Shown: positions 8,045-17,587, counted from the stretch's first letter. The stretch is 46,974 nucleotides of DNA from Lacunisphaera sp. (GCA_029945445.1 JAQSCO010000057.1:1-46974), one strand, 5' to 3'. The notes: generated by a model from the sequence alone, not told the origin. A program made the numbers and translations.

Positions 8045-10894
8045 TCAGGGCGTGGCGGGTTTCGGGGCTGGGAGCGCCGCGGCGGCGGGCAGGATGGTGA
8101 CGCGCGACGCGTGCTCGCGGCTGAGGTAGGTCTTGGCGAGCGTGCTGAGTTCGGCGGCGGTGATCGCCTCGAGATCGGGCAGCCGGGTGCGGGCCCAGTC
8201 GAGCACCTCGGGCTTCTCCTGCGCGCGGGCCAGCACGGCGCCGCCCCAGTAGCCGTTGGTGCGGAGCGATTCCTTCGCGGCGGTCAGCGCAGGCTGCCGG
8301 GCGCGGTTCAGCTCATCGTCCGTCACGCCCTTCGTCGCCAGGTCGTCGCCGATGGCCACAATCAGGTCGGTGATCTTTTCCGCCATGGCGGGATCGACCA
8401 CGCAGCCGGCCTGGAGGTAACCGTAGCCAGAAAAGGTGTCGCTGGCATTGCTGCCGGCGTTGGGGCTGTAGGTGCCGCCGATTTCCTCGCGAATCTTCAC
8501 GCGGAGGCGGTCGTTGAGCACGCTGGCCAGCAGGTTCAGCCGGCGCGCACGCTTCACCTCCATGCCGTCGGTCGTGGGCCAGTAAACCACCACGTTGCCC
8601 TTGGGGATCTCGGAGGCGATGGGATAGCTCTTGTTGAAGGGCGCGGCGGGGAAGGATACTTTCTTGAGTTCGTTGAGCGCGGGCTTCGGTTCGCGAGGCG
8701 GCAGCGCGCCGAGGGTCTTCGCCACGGCGTCGATCGCCGCCTCGAGGTCGATCTCGCCCACGAGGCTGACTTCGAGCGAACCGCGCGCCAGCTGTGGCGC
8801 GAGCCAGGCCTTCGCCTCGGCGAGGTTGCGGGCCATCATCACTTCCTTGGCCGGCAGGCCGAAGCGCGGATCGCCGCTCGCGAGCAGGTTGGCCACTTCC
8901 AGCGACATCGGCCCGTTGGCCGTGTGCTCGAAGCCGAGATACAGCTGCTCGAGGCCCTTCTGCGCCTGGCGCAGCGCCTCGGGGCGCCAGCCGGGGTCGG
9001 TCAGCTGCGCGGCCACGAGCTGGAGCTGCAGGAGCAGGTCGCGCGGCGTGGTGTTGCCGGTGAGGCTGAAGGCGTCCGGGGCGGGCGCGAACTGCGCGCC
9101 GACGTTCTTGCCGGCGAGCAGGCGGCGGAGCTCGTCCACGCTGTGCTGGCCCAGGCCGCCCGCGCCGAAGGTACCGCCGGCGAGTCCGGTCAGGCCGCGC
9201 TGGCCGGCGGGTTCGGTGATGGCGCCGTTGCCGACGCGGAAGCCGGTGCGGATGCGGCCGGCCTCAAAATCGGTCTTCTTGAGGTTGAGCTTCACGCCGT
9301 TGGCAAACGTCACCAGCTCGACATCGAGGTCGGCAATGTGCTCGCGCTTCACGACCTGGCCGGGCTGGCCCCAGTTGGCGTAACCCCAGGCGAGCTCGGC
9401 GCGGGCGGCGCTCGCGGCGACGGCGGTGGCGCGGGATTTTTGGTAGGCCGCGGCGATGGTCGCGTTGGCGTCGCCCGGGAGCGCGAGGTTGCCGGTCACG
9501 AGGACGAAGCGGCCGGGCGCGGCGAAGGCCGCGCGCAGCGCCGCGAGGCAGTCGGCCACGGTGACCTTGTCGAGGGCGGGCTGGAGGAGCGCACGCTCGG
9601 CGAGGGGATGGGTGAAGACCTCGCGGTCGACGATCCCCCCGACGATCTCGTTGGCCAGGGGGCCGGAGCGACGGGTGGCCGCAGTCTTCACGGCCTGGTC
9701 AAGACTGTTGGAATAGCTGGCCACGATCTCCTTCAATTCATCGGCCTGGAACCCGTGCTCGAGGGCGCGGCGCAGTTCCTGCTCGCCGACGGCGAGCGCA
9801 TCGGCCCACTGCCCGGGCTTGCAGGTCACGCTGACGTCGGCCTGGCGCATGAAGCGGAACCCATCCGACACGCTGACGCTGGCGCTGCTGAAGGGAGCGC
9901 CTTCCTTCTTGGCGAGCTCGCTCAAGCGGCGGTTGATCATCGCGGTGGCGATCTGGCGCGGGAGTTCCTTCAGCCGGTTGGCCGCGGTGTCGGGCTCGTT
10001 CAGGAAGGGGATGAGGCTCGTGATGCTGACCTCAGTCGCGGGCGCCTCGGGCTCGGCGTGAAAATAGGTGCGGACGCCTTCAAACTTGGCCAACTCGCCG
10101 AGCGAGGGGTCGGGCTGGGCCGGCGCGCGGGCCGCGAGCGGCGTGAACTCGGCGGTGATCAACTTCTCGACCAGGGTCGGGTCGAAGTCGCCAACCGCGA
10201 CGACCACCAGCCGCTCGGGGCGATACCAGGTGTCCCAAAACTCGGTGAAGCGCGCGCGCGGCGCCCGCTCGATGACCTCGGGCAGGCCGATCGGGATGCG
10301 CTTGGGCAGCCGGCTGTCGGCCAGCATGAACTCGAACTGCGCGACGAACGTGCGGAAGTCGACGTTGTCGCGCGTGCGCTTCTCGCTCATGATGATGCCG
10401 CGCTCCTTGTTGATCTCGTCATCGAGCAGGAGTAGACCGCCGGCGTCGTCGCCGAGCACCTGGAAGCCTTCGGTGAGCGTCTTCTCGTCGGTGTGCGACA
10501 ACTCGAGCAGATACTGCGTGCGGTCGAAACCGGTGGAGGCATTGGTGTCGCCGCCGAAGCTCATGCCCATGCGCTGGAAGAATTCGACGAGCGTGCCGGG
10601 GGCGTAGCGCTTGCTGCCGTTGAAGGCCATGTGCTCGAGGAAGTGCGCGACGCCGCGCTGGTCCTCGTTTTCCATCAGCGAGCCGGCCAGCACGAGCAGG
10701 CGCAGCGAGGCGCGGCCCTGCGGCTCCTTGTTCGGGTAGATAACGTAGCGGACGCCGTTCGGGAGCTGGCCGAAGCGCGCGGCGGGATCGGCCGGCAAGT
10801 CGCTGCCTTCGTGGGGGAAAGCCGGAGCGGCGGCTGGCAGCAGGTTGCACAGGGCGCCCGCAAGAAGGGCGAGGAGCAGCAGTCGGGATTTCAT
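8045..10894 (-). CDS. M16-family zinc peptidase (pitrilysin/PqqL-like), exported
   Basis: 949 residues from ATG 10894 (MKSRLLLLALLAGAL, a signal peptide). The open frame runs on upstream to 11995, but that part is the antisense shadow of the cysteine synthase gene. The inverted zinc motif H84-F-L-E87-H88 is present in GVAHFLEHMAFNG, followed by M16 features such as the GTLVEFFQRMGM and GGDTNAST segments. The length holds two catalytic/inactive pairs of M16 domains in one chain, as in bacterial periplasmic members. The C-terminal half includes the usual IREEIGGTYSP segment. The likely role is degradation or processing of peptides in the periplasm. It is transcribed divergently from the cysteine synthase gene. 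Confidence 0.93.
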   Translation of the reverse strand: MKSRLLLLALLAGALCNLLPAAAPAFPHEGSDLPADPAARFGQLPNGVRYVIYPNKEPQGRASLRLLVLAGSLMENEDQRGVAHFLEHMAFNGSKRYAPGTLVEFFQRMGMSFGGDTNASTGFDRTQYLLELSHTDEKTLTEGFQVLGDDAGGLLLLDDEINKERGIIMSEKRTRDNVDFRTFVAQFEFMLADSRLPKRIPIGLPEVIERAPRARFTEFWDTWYRPERLVVVAVGDFDPTLVEKLITAEFTPLAARAPAQPDPSLGELAKFEGVRTYFHAEPEAPATEVSITSLIPFLNEPDTAANRLKELPRQIATAMINRRLSELAKKEGAPFSSASVSVSDGFRFMRQADVSVTCKPGQWADALAVGEQELRRALEHGFQADELKEIVASYSNSLDQAVKTAATRRSGPLANEIVGGIVDREVFTHPLAERALLQPALDKVTVADCLAALRAAFAAPGRFVLVTGNLALPGDANATIAAAYQKSRATAVAASAARAELAWGYANWGQPGQVVKREHIADLDVELVTFANGVKLNLKKTDFEAGRIRTGFRVGNGAITEPAGQRGLTGLAGGTFGAGGLGQHSVDELRRLLAGKNVGAQFAPAPDAFSLTGNTTPRDLLLQLQLVAAQLTDPGWRPEALRQAQKGLEQLYLGFEHTANGPMSLEVANLLASGDPRFGLPAKEVMMARNLAEAKAWLAPQLARGSLEVSLVGEIDLEAAIDAVAKTLGALPPREPKPALNELKKVSFPAAPFNKSYPIASEIPKGNVVVYWPTTDGMEVKRARRLNLLASVLNDRLRVKIREEIGGTYSPNAGSNASDTFSGYGYLQAGCVVDPAMAEKITDLIVAIGDDLATKGVTDDELNRARQPALTAAKESLRTNGYWGGAVLARAQEKPEVLDWARTRLPDLEAITAAELSTLAKTYLSREHASRVTILPAAAALPAPKPATP

Positions 10895-10958
10895 GATAGG
10901 AGATAAGTGGACAACCGGCCCGCCGTGGGCAAGCCCCCCGCAATGGGCCATAGGGCCT

Positions 10959-10988
10959 ATCAAGCGGCCGTTCCACCGGTCGCTTGAT
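10959..10988. promoter_or_regulatory. Palindrome in the divergent M16 / cysteine synthase promoter region
   Basis: The arms ATCAAGCG (10959-10966) and CGCTTGAT (10981-10988) are perfectly complementary, with a second short match (CCG/CGG) inside. It lies 64 bases from the peptidase start and 65 bases from the cysteine synthase start. It could be a shared operator or an mRNA leader hairpin; the sequence alone does not decide. Confidence 0.4.
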
Positions 10989-11053
10989 GCCTTCGGACTA
11001 TGGTTGGCCCGGTTGCAAACTGCTACAGTATCGCCTTTCTCTATCCGTCTCCC

Positions 11054-12004
11054 ATGCCCCCGTCCCGTTCCACCGGCCCCGTGCCGGAGATTTTCGCCCT
11101 CATCGGTCGCACGCCGCTGCTGACGCTGCACTTCGGGCCGGAAGGCCGGACCATCTACGCCAAGGCCGAGTTCACCAACCCGAGCGGCTCGATCAAGGAC
11201 CGCCTGGCCCTGACCATCCTGCAGGATGCGCGGGCGCGCGGCCTGCTCCGGCCCGATACCGTCATCCTGGAGTGCACGAGCGGCAACACCGGCATCTCCC
11301 TCGCAATGGTCGGCGCCGCCATGGGCTGCCGGGTGAAGATCCTGATGTCCGACACCGCCAGCGTGGAGCGCCGCCACCTCATGCGGCACCTCGGCGCGGA
11401 CCTGCAGCTCTTCAAGGCCGACCGCGGCTACCAAACCGGCATCGACCTGAGCCGGGAGATGGCCGCGGCGGACCCGCGCTATTTCCTGCCCCGTCAGTTT
11501 GAAAATCCCCTCAACGCGCTGGACCACGAGGAGCATACCGGTCCCGAGATCCTCGCGCAGATGGAGCACCGCGTGGACGCCTTCGTCAGCGGCTTCGGCA
11601 CCGGCGGCACGCTGACGGGCTGCGGCCGCGCCCTGAAGAAGCACAACCCCGCCGTGCAGGTCATCGCGATGGAGCCCAGCGAGGCCGCGATGCTTTCGGG
11701 CGAAATGCCCTGCTGCCATTCCATCGAGGGCGTCAGCGGCGGCTTTGTCCCGCCCCTGCTGGCCGGCGCGCCGATCGACGGCCGCGTGAAGGTCGCCAGC
11801 GCGGACGCCCTCGCGATGACGCGCCGCCTGGCCCGGGAATTCGGCCTGCTGGTCGGCACCTCTTCCGGCGCCAACGTCTGCGCCGCCCTGCACACCGCGG
11901 AAAAACTCGGTCCCGCGGCGCGGATCGTCACCATCCTGTGCGACCGGGCCGAACGCTACTATTCCACAAAGCTGTTCATGGAATCGCCGGCCCAAGCGTC
12001 ATAG
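11054..12004 (+). CDS. Cysteine synthase family PLP enzyme (CysK/CysM-like)
   Basis: 316 residues from ATG 11054 (MPPSRSTG). The upstream ATG at 11000 would add a poorly structured 18-residue extension. The PLP lysine is K48 in NPSGSIKDR, the phosphate-contacting loop is T75-S-G-N-T-G80, and the second glycine loop is GFGTGGTLTG. These are diagnostic of O-acetylserine sulfhydrylase / cystathionine beta-synthase-fold enzymes, which convert O-acetylserine plus sulfide to cysteine. The region normally reading as the CysK substrate loop is here MPCCHSIEGVSGGFVPP, with adjacent cysteines, so the exact substrate is uncertain. The gene lies 54 bases upstream of the DsbD-like gene on the same strand. 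Confidence 0.9.
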   Translation: MPPSRSTGPVPEIFALIGRTPLLTLHFGPEGRTIYAKAEFTNPSGSIKDRLALTILQDARARGLLRPDTVILECTSGNTGISLAMVGAAMGCRVKILMSDTASVERRHLMRHLGADLQLFKADRGYQTGIDLSREMAAADPRYFLPRQFENPLNALDHEEHTGPEILAQMEHRVDAFVSGFGTGGTLTGCGRALKKHNPAVQVIAMEPSEAAMLSGEMPCCHSIEGVSGGFVPPLLAGAPIDGRVKVASADALAMTRRLAREFGLLVGTSSGANVCAALHTAEKLGPAARIVTILCDRAERYYSTKLFMESPAQAS

Positions 12005-12058
12005 TTAGTAGCGCCCTCATTTGAAATAATCCCCTGCCCCGCCTACTCTCACCTCCCG

Positions 12059-14185
12059 ATGAAACTTCCCCGCCTTTTTCTGCTCCTGCTCGCCCTGCCC
12101 ATCGTTGTTTCCGCCGCCGAGTCCCCGGCTGTAAAAAAGGGCGCCGTAACGGCCTCGCTCGTCTCCGACGCCGCGGCCATCGCGCCGGGCCAGCCGTTCA
12201 CCGTGGCGCTCCGCCTGCGGCACGACCCGCACTGGCACAGCTACTGGATCGCCGCGGGCACCGGCTACCCGACGGCGCTGACGTGGACGCTGCCCGAGGG
12301 CTTTACCGCCGGCAACATCCAGTGGCCCACGCCGCACACCTTGCAGGACAGCTCCGGCAAGATTGTCGGCAACGGTTACGACGGGGACAACCTGCTCCTG
12401 GTGGAGATCAAGCCGCCGGCCACGCTCGCGCCGGGTTCAACCGTGAAGCTCGCCGCTACCGCCGAGTGGCTCATGTGCATGGACGTCTGCATGCCCGGCG
12501 ACGCGAAGCTCGAGCTCTCCCTCCCGGTCGCCGCCGCGGCCGCAGCCGACGCCAAGTGGACGAAGGTGGTCGCTGACACGCGCGCCAAACTGCCGGACGC
12601 GAGCACGGGGTGGAATGTCTCCGCGACGCACGACGGCAAGAGCGCCACGCTGCGCCTAGTGCCCAAGGCCGGCACGACGCACCAGCCCACCGAGCTGCGT
12701 TTCTTTTCCGACGACGCCTTCGTGGATTACACGCTGCCGCAAGCCATCACCCAGAAAAACGGCGGCTGGGTGCTCGTGATGCCCCTCGACGCCGCGGCGG
12801 ACCAGAAGACCAAGCACCTCACCGGCGTGCTCGCCTCCGCCAACGGCTGGTCGGCCGGCTCGGGCTACGACGGCCTCGCGATCGACGTGGCCTTCGGCGA
12901 CAGCAAGGCCGTCGCGACCGTACCTACGATCGCGCCTACCACCACGCCAACTGCCCCGGGCAGTTTGCTGGGCACCCTCTTTCTCGCCTTCGTCGGCGGC
13001 ATGATCCTCAACCTGATGCCCTGCGTCTTCCCGGTGCTCGGCATCAAGATCCTCGGCTTCGTCAACCAGTCAGGCAGCGACAAGGCCCGGATCGTGCAAC
13101 ACGGCCTCGTGTTCGCGCTCGGCGTGCTGCTGTCGTTCTGGACGCTGGCCGGCGCGCTGCTCGTGCTGCGCGCAGGCGGCTCGCAGCTCGGCTGGGGTTT
13201 CCAGCTGCAGTCGCCGGCCTTCGTCTTCGGCATGGCGGTGTTCCTCCTCATCTTCGCGCTCAACATGAGCGGGCTGTTCGAGATCGGCCTGTCCGCCACC
13301 GGCGTCGGCGGCGACCTGCAGATGAAGGACGGCTTCGCGGGCTCGTTCTTCACCGGCGCGCTCGCGACGCTCGTCGCCACGCCGTGCAGCGCACCGTTCC
13401 TCGCGCCCGCGCTCGGCGCCGCGCTCTCGCTTTCAGCGGGACAGTCGTTCCTGATTTTTACGGCGATCGCCATCGGCCTCGCCCTGCCCTACCTGCTGCT
13501 CTCGATTTTTCCGCAAGCCGTCAGGATGCTGCCAAAACCCGGCGCGTGGATGGAGACGTTCAAGCAGTTCATGGCCTTCCCGCTCTACGCGACCGTCGGC
13601 TGGCTGCTCTGGGTGCTCGCCGGCCAGACGAAGGACGATGACAATGCGCTGCTGCTGATTTCGTTCGGCTTCGTCCTCGTCGCGATGGCCGCGTGGATCT
13701 ACGGCCGCTTCGGCCAGGCGCACGGCAAACCGACCCGGCAGCTTCTCGGCCGCGTATTCGCCCTCGCGCTGCTCGCCGGCGGCCTCGCCACCGGCTGGCC
13801 CAAGAGCGCGCCGGTCGTCGTCGCCGGCAGCTACCAAGTCACGTGGGAGAAGTGGAGCCCCGCGGCCATCACCGCCGCGCAGGCCGCGGGCAAGTATGTC
13901 TACGTGGATTTCACCGCGCGCTGGTGCGCGACCTGCCAGACCAACAAGGCCGCGGTCTTCCACAACGACGATGTGCTCGCCGAGCTGAAGCGGAAGGACG
14001 TCGTGCTGTTGCGCGGCGACTGGACCAACCGCGATCCGGCGATCACCGCTGAGCTCGCGCGCTGGAATCGTTCCGCCGTGCCGTTCAATTTGATCTACGC
14101 CCCCGGCAGGCCCGACCCCGTCGTGCTGCCCGAGCTGCTCACGCCCGGCAAGGTGCTGGAGGCGTTTGCGGCCGCGGGCAAGTAA
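12059..14185 (+). CDS. Thiol:disulfide interchange protein, DsbD/ScsB type
   Basis: 708 residues with all three parts of a DsbD. Residues 1-20 are a signal peptide. An N-terminal periplasmic domain carries C140-M-D-V-C144. A membrane domain of about eight helices (300-560) carries the paired cysteines C322 (NLMPCVFP) and C443 (VATPCSAPF). A C-terminal thioredoxin domain carries W622-C623-A-T-C626 (FTARWCATCQ). DsbD proteins move electrons from cytoplasmic thioredoxin to periplasmic thiol proteins. All six key cysteines are present, so it should be active. The five-domain thioredoxin protein at 1-2846 is a plausible client. Confidence 0.93.
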   Translation: MKLPRLFLLLLALPIVVSAAESPAVKKGAVTASLVSDAAAIAPGQPFTVALRLRHDPHWHSYWIAAGTGYPTALTWTLPEGFTAGNIQWPTPHTLQDSSGKIVGNGYDGDNLLLVEIKPPATLAPGSTVKLAATAEWLMCMDVCMPGDAKLELSLPVAAAAAADAKWTKVVADTRAKLPDASTGWNVSATHDGKSATLRLVPKAGTTHQPTELRFFSDDAFVDYTLPQAITQKNGGWVLVMPLDAAADQKTKHLTGVLASANGWSAGSGYDGLAIDVAFGDSKAVATVPTIAPTTTPTAPGSLLGTLFLAFVGGMILNLMPCVFPVLGIKILGFVNQSGSDKARIVQHGLVFALGVLLSFWTLAGALLVLRAGGSQLGWGFQLQSPAFVFGMAVFLLIFALNMSGLFEIGLSATGVGGDLQMKDGFAGSFFTGALATLVATPCSAPFLAPALGAALSLSAGQSFLIFTAIAIGLALPYLLLSIFPQAVRMLPKPGAWMETFKQFMAFPLYATVGWLLWVLAGQTKDDDNALLLISFGFVLVAMAAWIYGRFGQAHGKPTRQLLGRVFALALLAGGLATGWPKSAPVVVAGSYQVTWEKWSPAAITAAQAAGKYVYVDFTARWCATCQTNKAAVFHNDDVLAELKRKDVVLLRGDWTNRDPAITAELARWNRSAVPFNLIYAPGRPDPVVLPELLTPGKVLEAFAAAGK

Positions 14186-14195
14186 GGGCCCCGGC

Positions 14196-15098
14196 TCAAC
14201 CCCGCCGGAACCGGTCGAGGATGCCCGGCATCTCCCGGGCCGTGTCCTCCGGCCGGGTCTGCCCGTCGCAATGCGCACGGAGCTGCTCGCGGTATTGCCC
14301 GAGGTAGGCGCGCGCCTGCGCCACGTGTGCCTCGGCCGCCTGCTCCGCGGGCCCCTGCAGGTCGAACAGCTGCTTCCGCTCGAAATCCTCCAGCTCGCGT
14401 GCCAGCCGGTCGGCGTCGAGCTGCATCGTCGCCATGTCGAGCTTGGTCAGGCCGTGGACCGTTTCGCGCAGCGGGATCATCGTCACGCCGGGCAGCCCGC
14501 CGAGTTTGGCGGCTTCTTCATTCGCCCGCTTCATCCGGTTCTCGACGTTGGTGATCAGGGCCCCGGCCTGGTCGAACAGTTCCAGCGCGGTGAAGGAAAT
14601 CTTGTGCGTGCTCCGGTCGTAGCCGGCCGCGGCGTTGTTGCGCGCCTGGCCGAGTGCCACGATCAAGGCGCGCAGGTCGGCCTGCAGGTCCGTGATGACG
14701 CCCGCCCATTGGGCCAGCTGCAGCCGCGCCCGGCTCTGCATCGTGTAGACCGGCACGTGGGCGAACAGATAGCCGTGGAGGTGCTGGTCCAGCTCGCGGG
14801 TGTAATGCTGCGCGACGAGTTCGCTTTCCTGATACCGGCGCCGGAGCACTTTCTCGCGGGCGAGGATCTCCGCGGCCGCCTCGGGCGAAGTCGGCCCGCC
14901 CTGGCCCCGGCCGAGCGCGGCCAGCAGCCGGCCGGGCAAGGCGGTGCCCGCCCGCGTCTGCGTGGCGGCCGCCTGCGCTTCCTCCAACTGGATTTTCAGC
15001 TGGCGCGCATCGGTGCGCACATGCGCGTCCTCGACCAGGCAGGCCTGCAACGCCTCCGAGAAACCCGGCAGGTTCGATTGGGACGAGACGTCAGCCAT
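14196..15098 (-). CDS. Unknown cytoplasmic helical protein
   Basis: 300 residues starting MADVSSQSNLPG at ATG 15098. I do not recognise the family. There is no signal peptide or membrane segment. The sequence is almost entirely predicted helix, rich in Ala, Leu, Glu, Gln and Arg, with heptad-like stretches (QLKIQLEEAQAAA, LAREKVLRRRYQESELVAQHYTRE, DADRLARELEDFERKQ), so coiled coils or a helical bundle are likely. It overlaps nothing, converges on the DsbD-like gene with a 10-base gap, and is divergent from the TIR-TolB-TPR gene across 167 bases. The shared promoter region makes a functional link with the TIR protein possible but unproven. Confidence 0.75.
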   Translation of the reverse strand: MADVSSQSNLPGFSEALQACLVEDAHVRTDARQLKIQLEEAQAAATQTRAGTALPGRLLAALGRGQGGPTSPEAAAEILAREKVLRRRYQESELVAQHYTRELDQHLHGYLFAHVPVYTMQSRARLQLAQWAGVITDLQADLRALIVALGQARNNAAAGYDRSTHKISFTALELFDQAGALITNVENRMKRANEEAAKLGGLPGVTMIPLRETVHGLTKLDMATMQLDADRLARELEDFERKQLFDLQGPAEQAAEAHVAQARAYLGQYREQLRAHCDGQTRPEDTAREMPGILDRFRRG

Positions 15099-15265
15099 GT
15101 TTGCTGAATAACAACCAAGCTTGGCCCGAGGTCAACCCTGCCGCCAGCGCATCCGGCGGGACCGCAAAACCGGGCCATCTGCCTCTGGGAGAATGCACTC
15201 GCCTACCCGGGACGCATCCATAACAAGGTGGCACCCGGGCCCGTGGCCTGGTCCATCTCCCGACC

Positions 15266-17587
15266 ATGCCCGACCCACTGCCCAAGGCGGTTTTTCTCAG
15301 CTATGCCCGCGAGGATGCGGACGCGGCCCGGCACATCGCCGACGCCCTGCGCGCCTTCGGGGTCGAGGTCTGGTTCGACATGAGCGAGCTGCGCGGGGGC
15401 GATGCCTGGGACCAGAAGATCCGCCGCCAGATCAAGGAGTGCGCGCTCTTCATGCCGGTCATCTCCAGCCAGAGCGACCAGCGCGGCGAAGGTTACTTCC
15501 GGCTGGAATGGAAACTGGCCGTCGAGCGCACGCACCTGTTGGCCGAGGGCCTGCCGTTTCTTTTTCCCGTGGTCGTCGACGACACCAGTGAATCCGGCGC
15601 CAGTGTCCCCGAGCAATTCCTGAAGGCGCAGTGGACGCGCCTGCCCGGGGGCGAGCCCACTCCGCAATTTGTCGAACAGGTGAAGCGCCTGTTGCAGGCG
15701 CCGCGCAAGGCCGCCGCCGGGGCCCGGCTCGCCGCTCCGACGCCAGCCGTCCCCGTCGCGCAATCTAAGTCCGGTTTCCCGCTGTGGGCCGCGGCCTTGC
15801 TCGGCGTCGCGGTCCTCGCGCTCGGCGCGTTCGTGCTGTTCCGGCCCGCGGCCAAGTCCGAGCCGGCACCAGCCGTCCCCGCGCCCGCCGTCGTGATCAA
15901 GGCGCCGGAGCCGGCCTCCCCCGCCATCAGTGAAAAATCCCTCGCGGTGCTCCCCTTCAGCAACATGAGTGAGGAGAAGGACAGCGGCTTCTTCACCGAC
16001 GGCATCCAGGAGGACATCCTCACCAATCTCGCGCTCATTTCCGAACTGCGCGTCGTCTCGCGCACCTCGGTCATGCAGTATCGCAACACGACCAAGACCA
16101 TCCGTCAGATCGCCCAGGAGCTGGGCGTCACCTACGTGCTGGAGGGCAGCGTGCGGCGGGCCGGCAACAAGGTGCGCGTCACCGGCCAGCTCATCCGCGC
16201 GGGCAACGACGAACACGTCTGGGCCAAGGCCTACGACCGCGAGATCAGCGACATCTTCGCCATCCAGGAGGAACTCGCCACCGAGATCGCCGGCGCGCTC
16301 AAGACCGCGATCACCCCGCAGCAGAAGAACATCATCGCCGGCCGCGCCACCACCAGTGTCGACGCCTACAACCACCATCTCAAGGCCCGCCAGATCATCC
16401 TGTGGTCCGGCATTTCCCGGGCCACGCTGCCCGAACTCGACCAGCTGCTGCAGTCCGCCGTCCAGCTGGATCCCAATTTCGTGCCGGCCTGGCTGACCAT
16501 GGCACGGGTAAACTTTGACTGCTACCGCTCCCCCACCATTGGCGGCGACCGCAACCGCCTGTTGGCCGGCCAGAGCGCGCTCGCCCAAGCCCTCCGCCTG
16601 GCCCCGGAGGACCCCGCGGTCATCCACGCGCAGGGCCAGGGCGCGGAGGCGACCGAAGACCTGGTGACGGCCCGAAAATTTTTCACGGGGGCCCTGGAAC
16701 TGGCCCCCGGCAATGTTGAGATCCTCAATTCCCTCGGCAACCTGGCCGGCAACGAGCGGCTCTGGGCGGAGTCGATGGGTTACCTCCGGCGCGCGCAAGC
16801 CCTCGATCCCCGCAATCCGGTCGTGCTGTGGGCGGGCTACAATGCGCTGCTGACCCTGCGTCAGTATGCGCAGGCCGCGCAGAACGCCCGGCTGCTGGTG
16901 GAACTCCAGCCCGATTCATTCGACGCCGCGGCTTCCCTGGCGGAAGTGGCCTTTTTTGCCCGGGGTTCCCGGCAGGAAGTGGACGCCCTTTACGCGGGGT
17001 TGACCCCGGCGCAGCAACTCGACCCCAAGGTCCTCGCCCGGAAGTTCAACTGGTATTATCACGCGATCGGTGACGCCAAGGCTTACGTGGAGCTGAGCGA
17101 CCGGCAGGGCACGGACATAAATTTCAGCGATGCCGACTCCACCATGCAGTATGCCGAGGCGCTCGTGGTTCTTGGCCAGCGCGACCGGGCCGTCGCGCTC
17201 GTCCGGCCGGTGCTCGAGCAGCTCAAGTCCAAGCTGGTGGTCGACCCGGAGAACGACCGGGTGCTGAGCACCCTGAGTTACGCGCAGGCCGTGGTCGGCG
17301 ACCGCGACGCCGCGAAAGCCTCCGTGGAGCGCCTGCTGGCCAAACTGCCCCATTATCCCTTGCGCATGCAGTCCTTCATTCGCGCCAACGCGGGCATCGT
17401 CTACGGCTGGATTGGCGAAAAAGATCAGGCGGTCGACCTGCTCGAATCCCAGCTGGGCACCCCGGCGGCCGCGACCAGCAGCGTAATCGCCCTGCATTAC
17501 GACATCGATTTCTTCCCGCTGCGCGGCTTTCCCCGCTGGGAAGCCGTGCTCGCCAATCCCGCACACAAGCAGCCGTTCAAATACTGA
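15266..17587 (+). CDS. TIR domain - membrane helix - TolB-like (FlgO) - TPR protein
   Basis: 773 residues. Residues 6-143 form a TIR domain (AVFLSYAREDADAARHIA, VEVWFDMSELRGGDAW, LFMPVISSQS), with E81 in the FRLEWKLA helix where bacterial TIR NADases carry their catalytic Glu. A single membrane helix (171-192, FPLWAAALLGVAVLAL) is followed by a TolB N-terminal/FlgO-like domain (223-350, KSLAVLPFSNMSEE, FTDGIQEDILTNLA, YVLEGSVRRAGNKVRVTGQL) and then TPR-type helical repeats to the end. The predicted topology is TIR inside and TolB-TPR outside. Related chains usually carry a DNA-binding or kinase domain in place of TIR. Enzymatic TIR activity is inferred, not shown. Confidence 0.9.
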   Translation: MPDPLPKAVFLSYAREDADAARHIADALRAFGVEVWFDMSELRGGDAWDQKIRRQIKECALFMPVISSQSDQRGEGYFRLEWKLAVERTHLLAEGLPFLFPVVVDDTSESGASVPEQFLKAQWTRLPGGEPTPQFVEQVKRLLQAPRKAAAGARLAAPTPAVPVAQSKSGFPLWAAALLGVAVLALGAFVLFRPAAKSEPAPAVPAPAVVIKAPEPASPAISEKSLAVLPFSNMSEEKDSGFFTDGIQEDILTNLALISELRVVSRTSVMQYRNTTKTIRQIAQELGVTYVLEGSVRRAGNKVRVTGQLIRAGNDEHVWAKAYDREISDIFAIQEELATEIAGALKTAITPQQKNIIAGRATTSVDAYNHHLKARQIILWSGISRATLPELDQLLQSAVQLDPNFVPAWLTMARVNFDCYRSPTIGGDRNRLLAGQSALAQALRLAPEDPAVIHAQGQGAEATEDLVTARKFFTGALELAPGNVEILNSLGNLAGNERLWAESMGYLRRAQALDPRNPVVLWAGYNALLTLRQYAQAAQNARLLVELQPDSFDAAASLAEVAFFARGSRQEVDALYAGLTPAQQLDPKVLARKFNWYYHAIGDAKAYVELSDRQGTDINFSDADSTMQYAEALVVLGQRDRAVALVRPVLEQLKSKLVVDPENDRVLSTLSYAQAVVGDRDAAKASVERLLAKLPHYPLRMQSFIRANAGIVYGWIGEKDQAVDLLESQLGTPAAATSSVIALHYDIDFFPLRGFPRWEAVLANPAHKQPFKY

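Noticed and set aside
10895..11995. N-terminal extension of the M16 peptidase frame to 1316 codons
   Set aside because: The signal peptide begins at ATG 10894; the extension is antisense to the cysteine synthase gene and crosses the divergent promoter gap.
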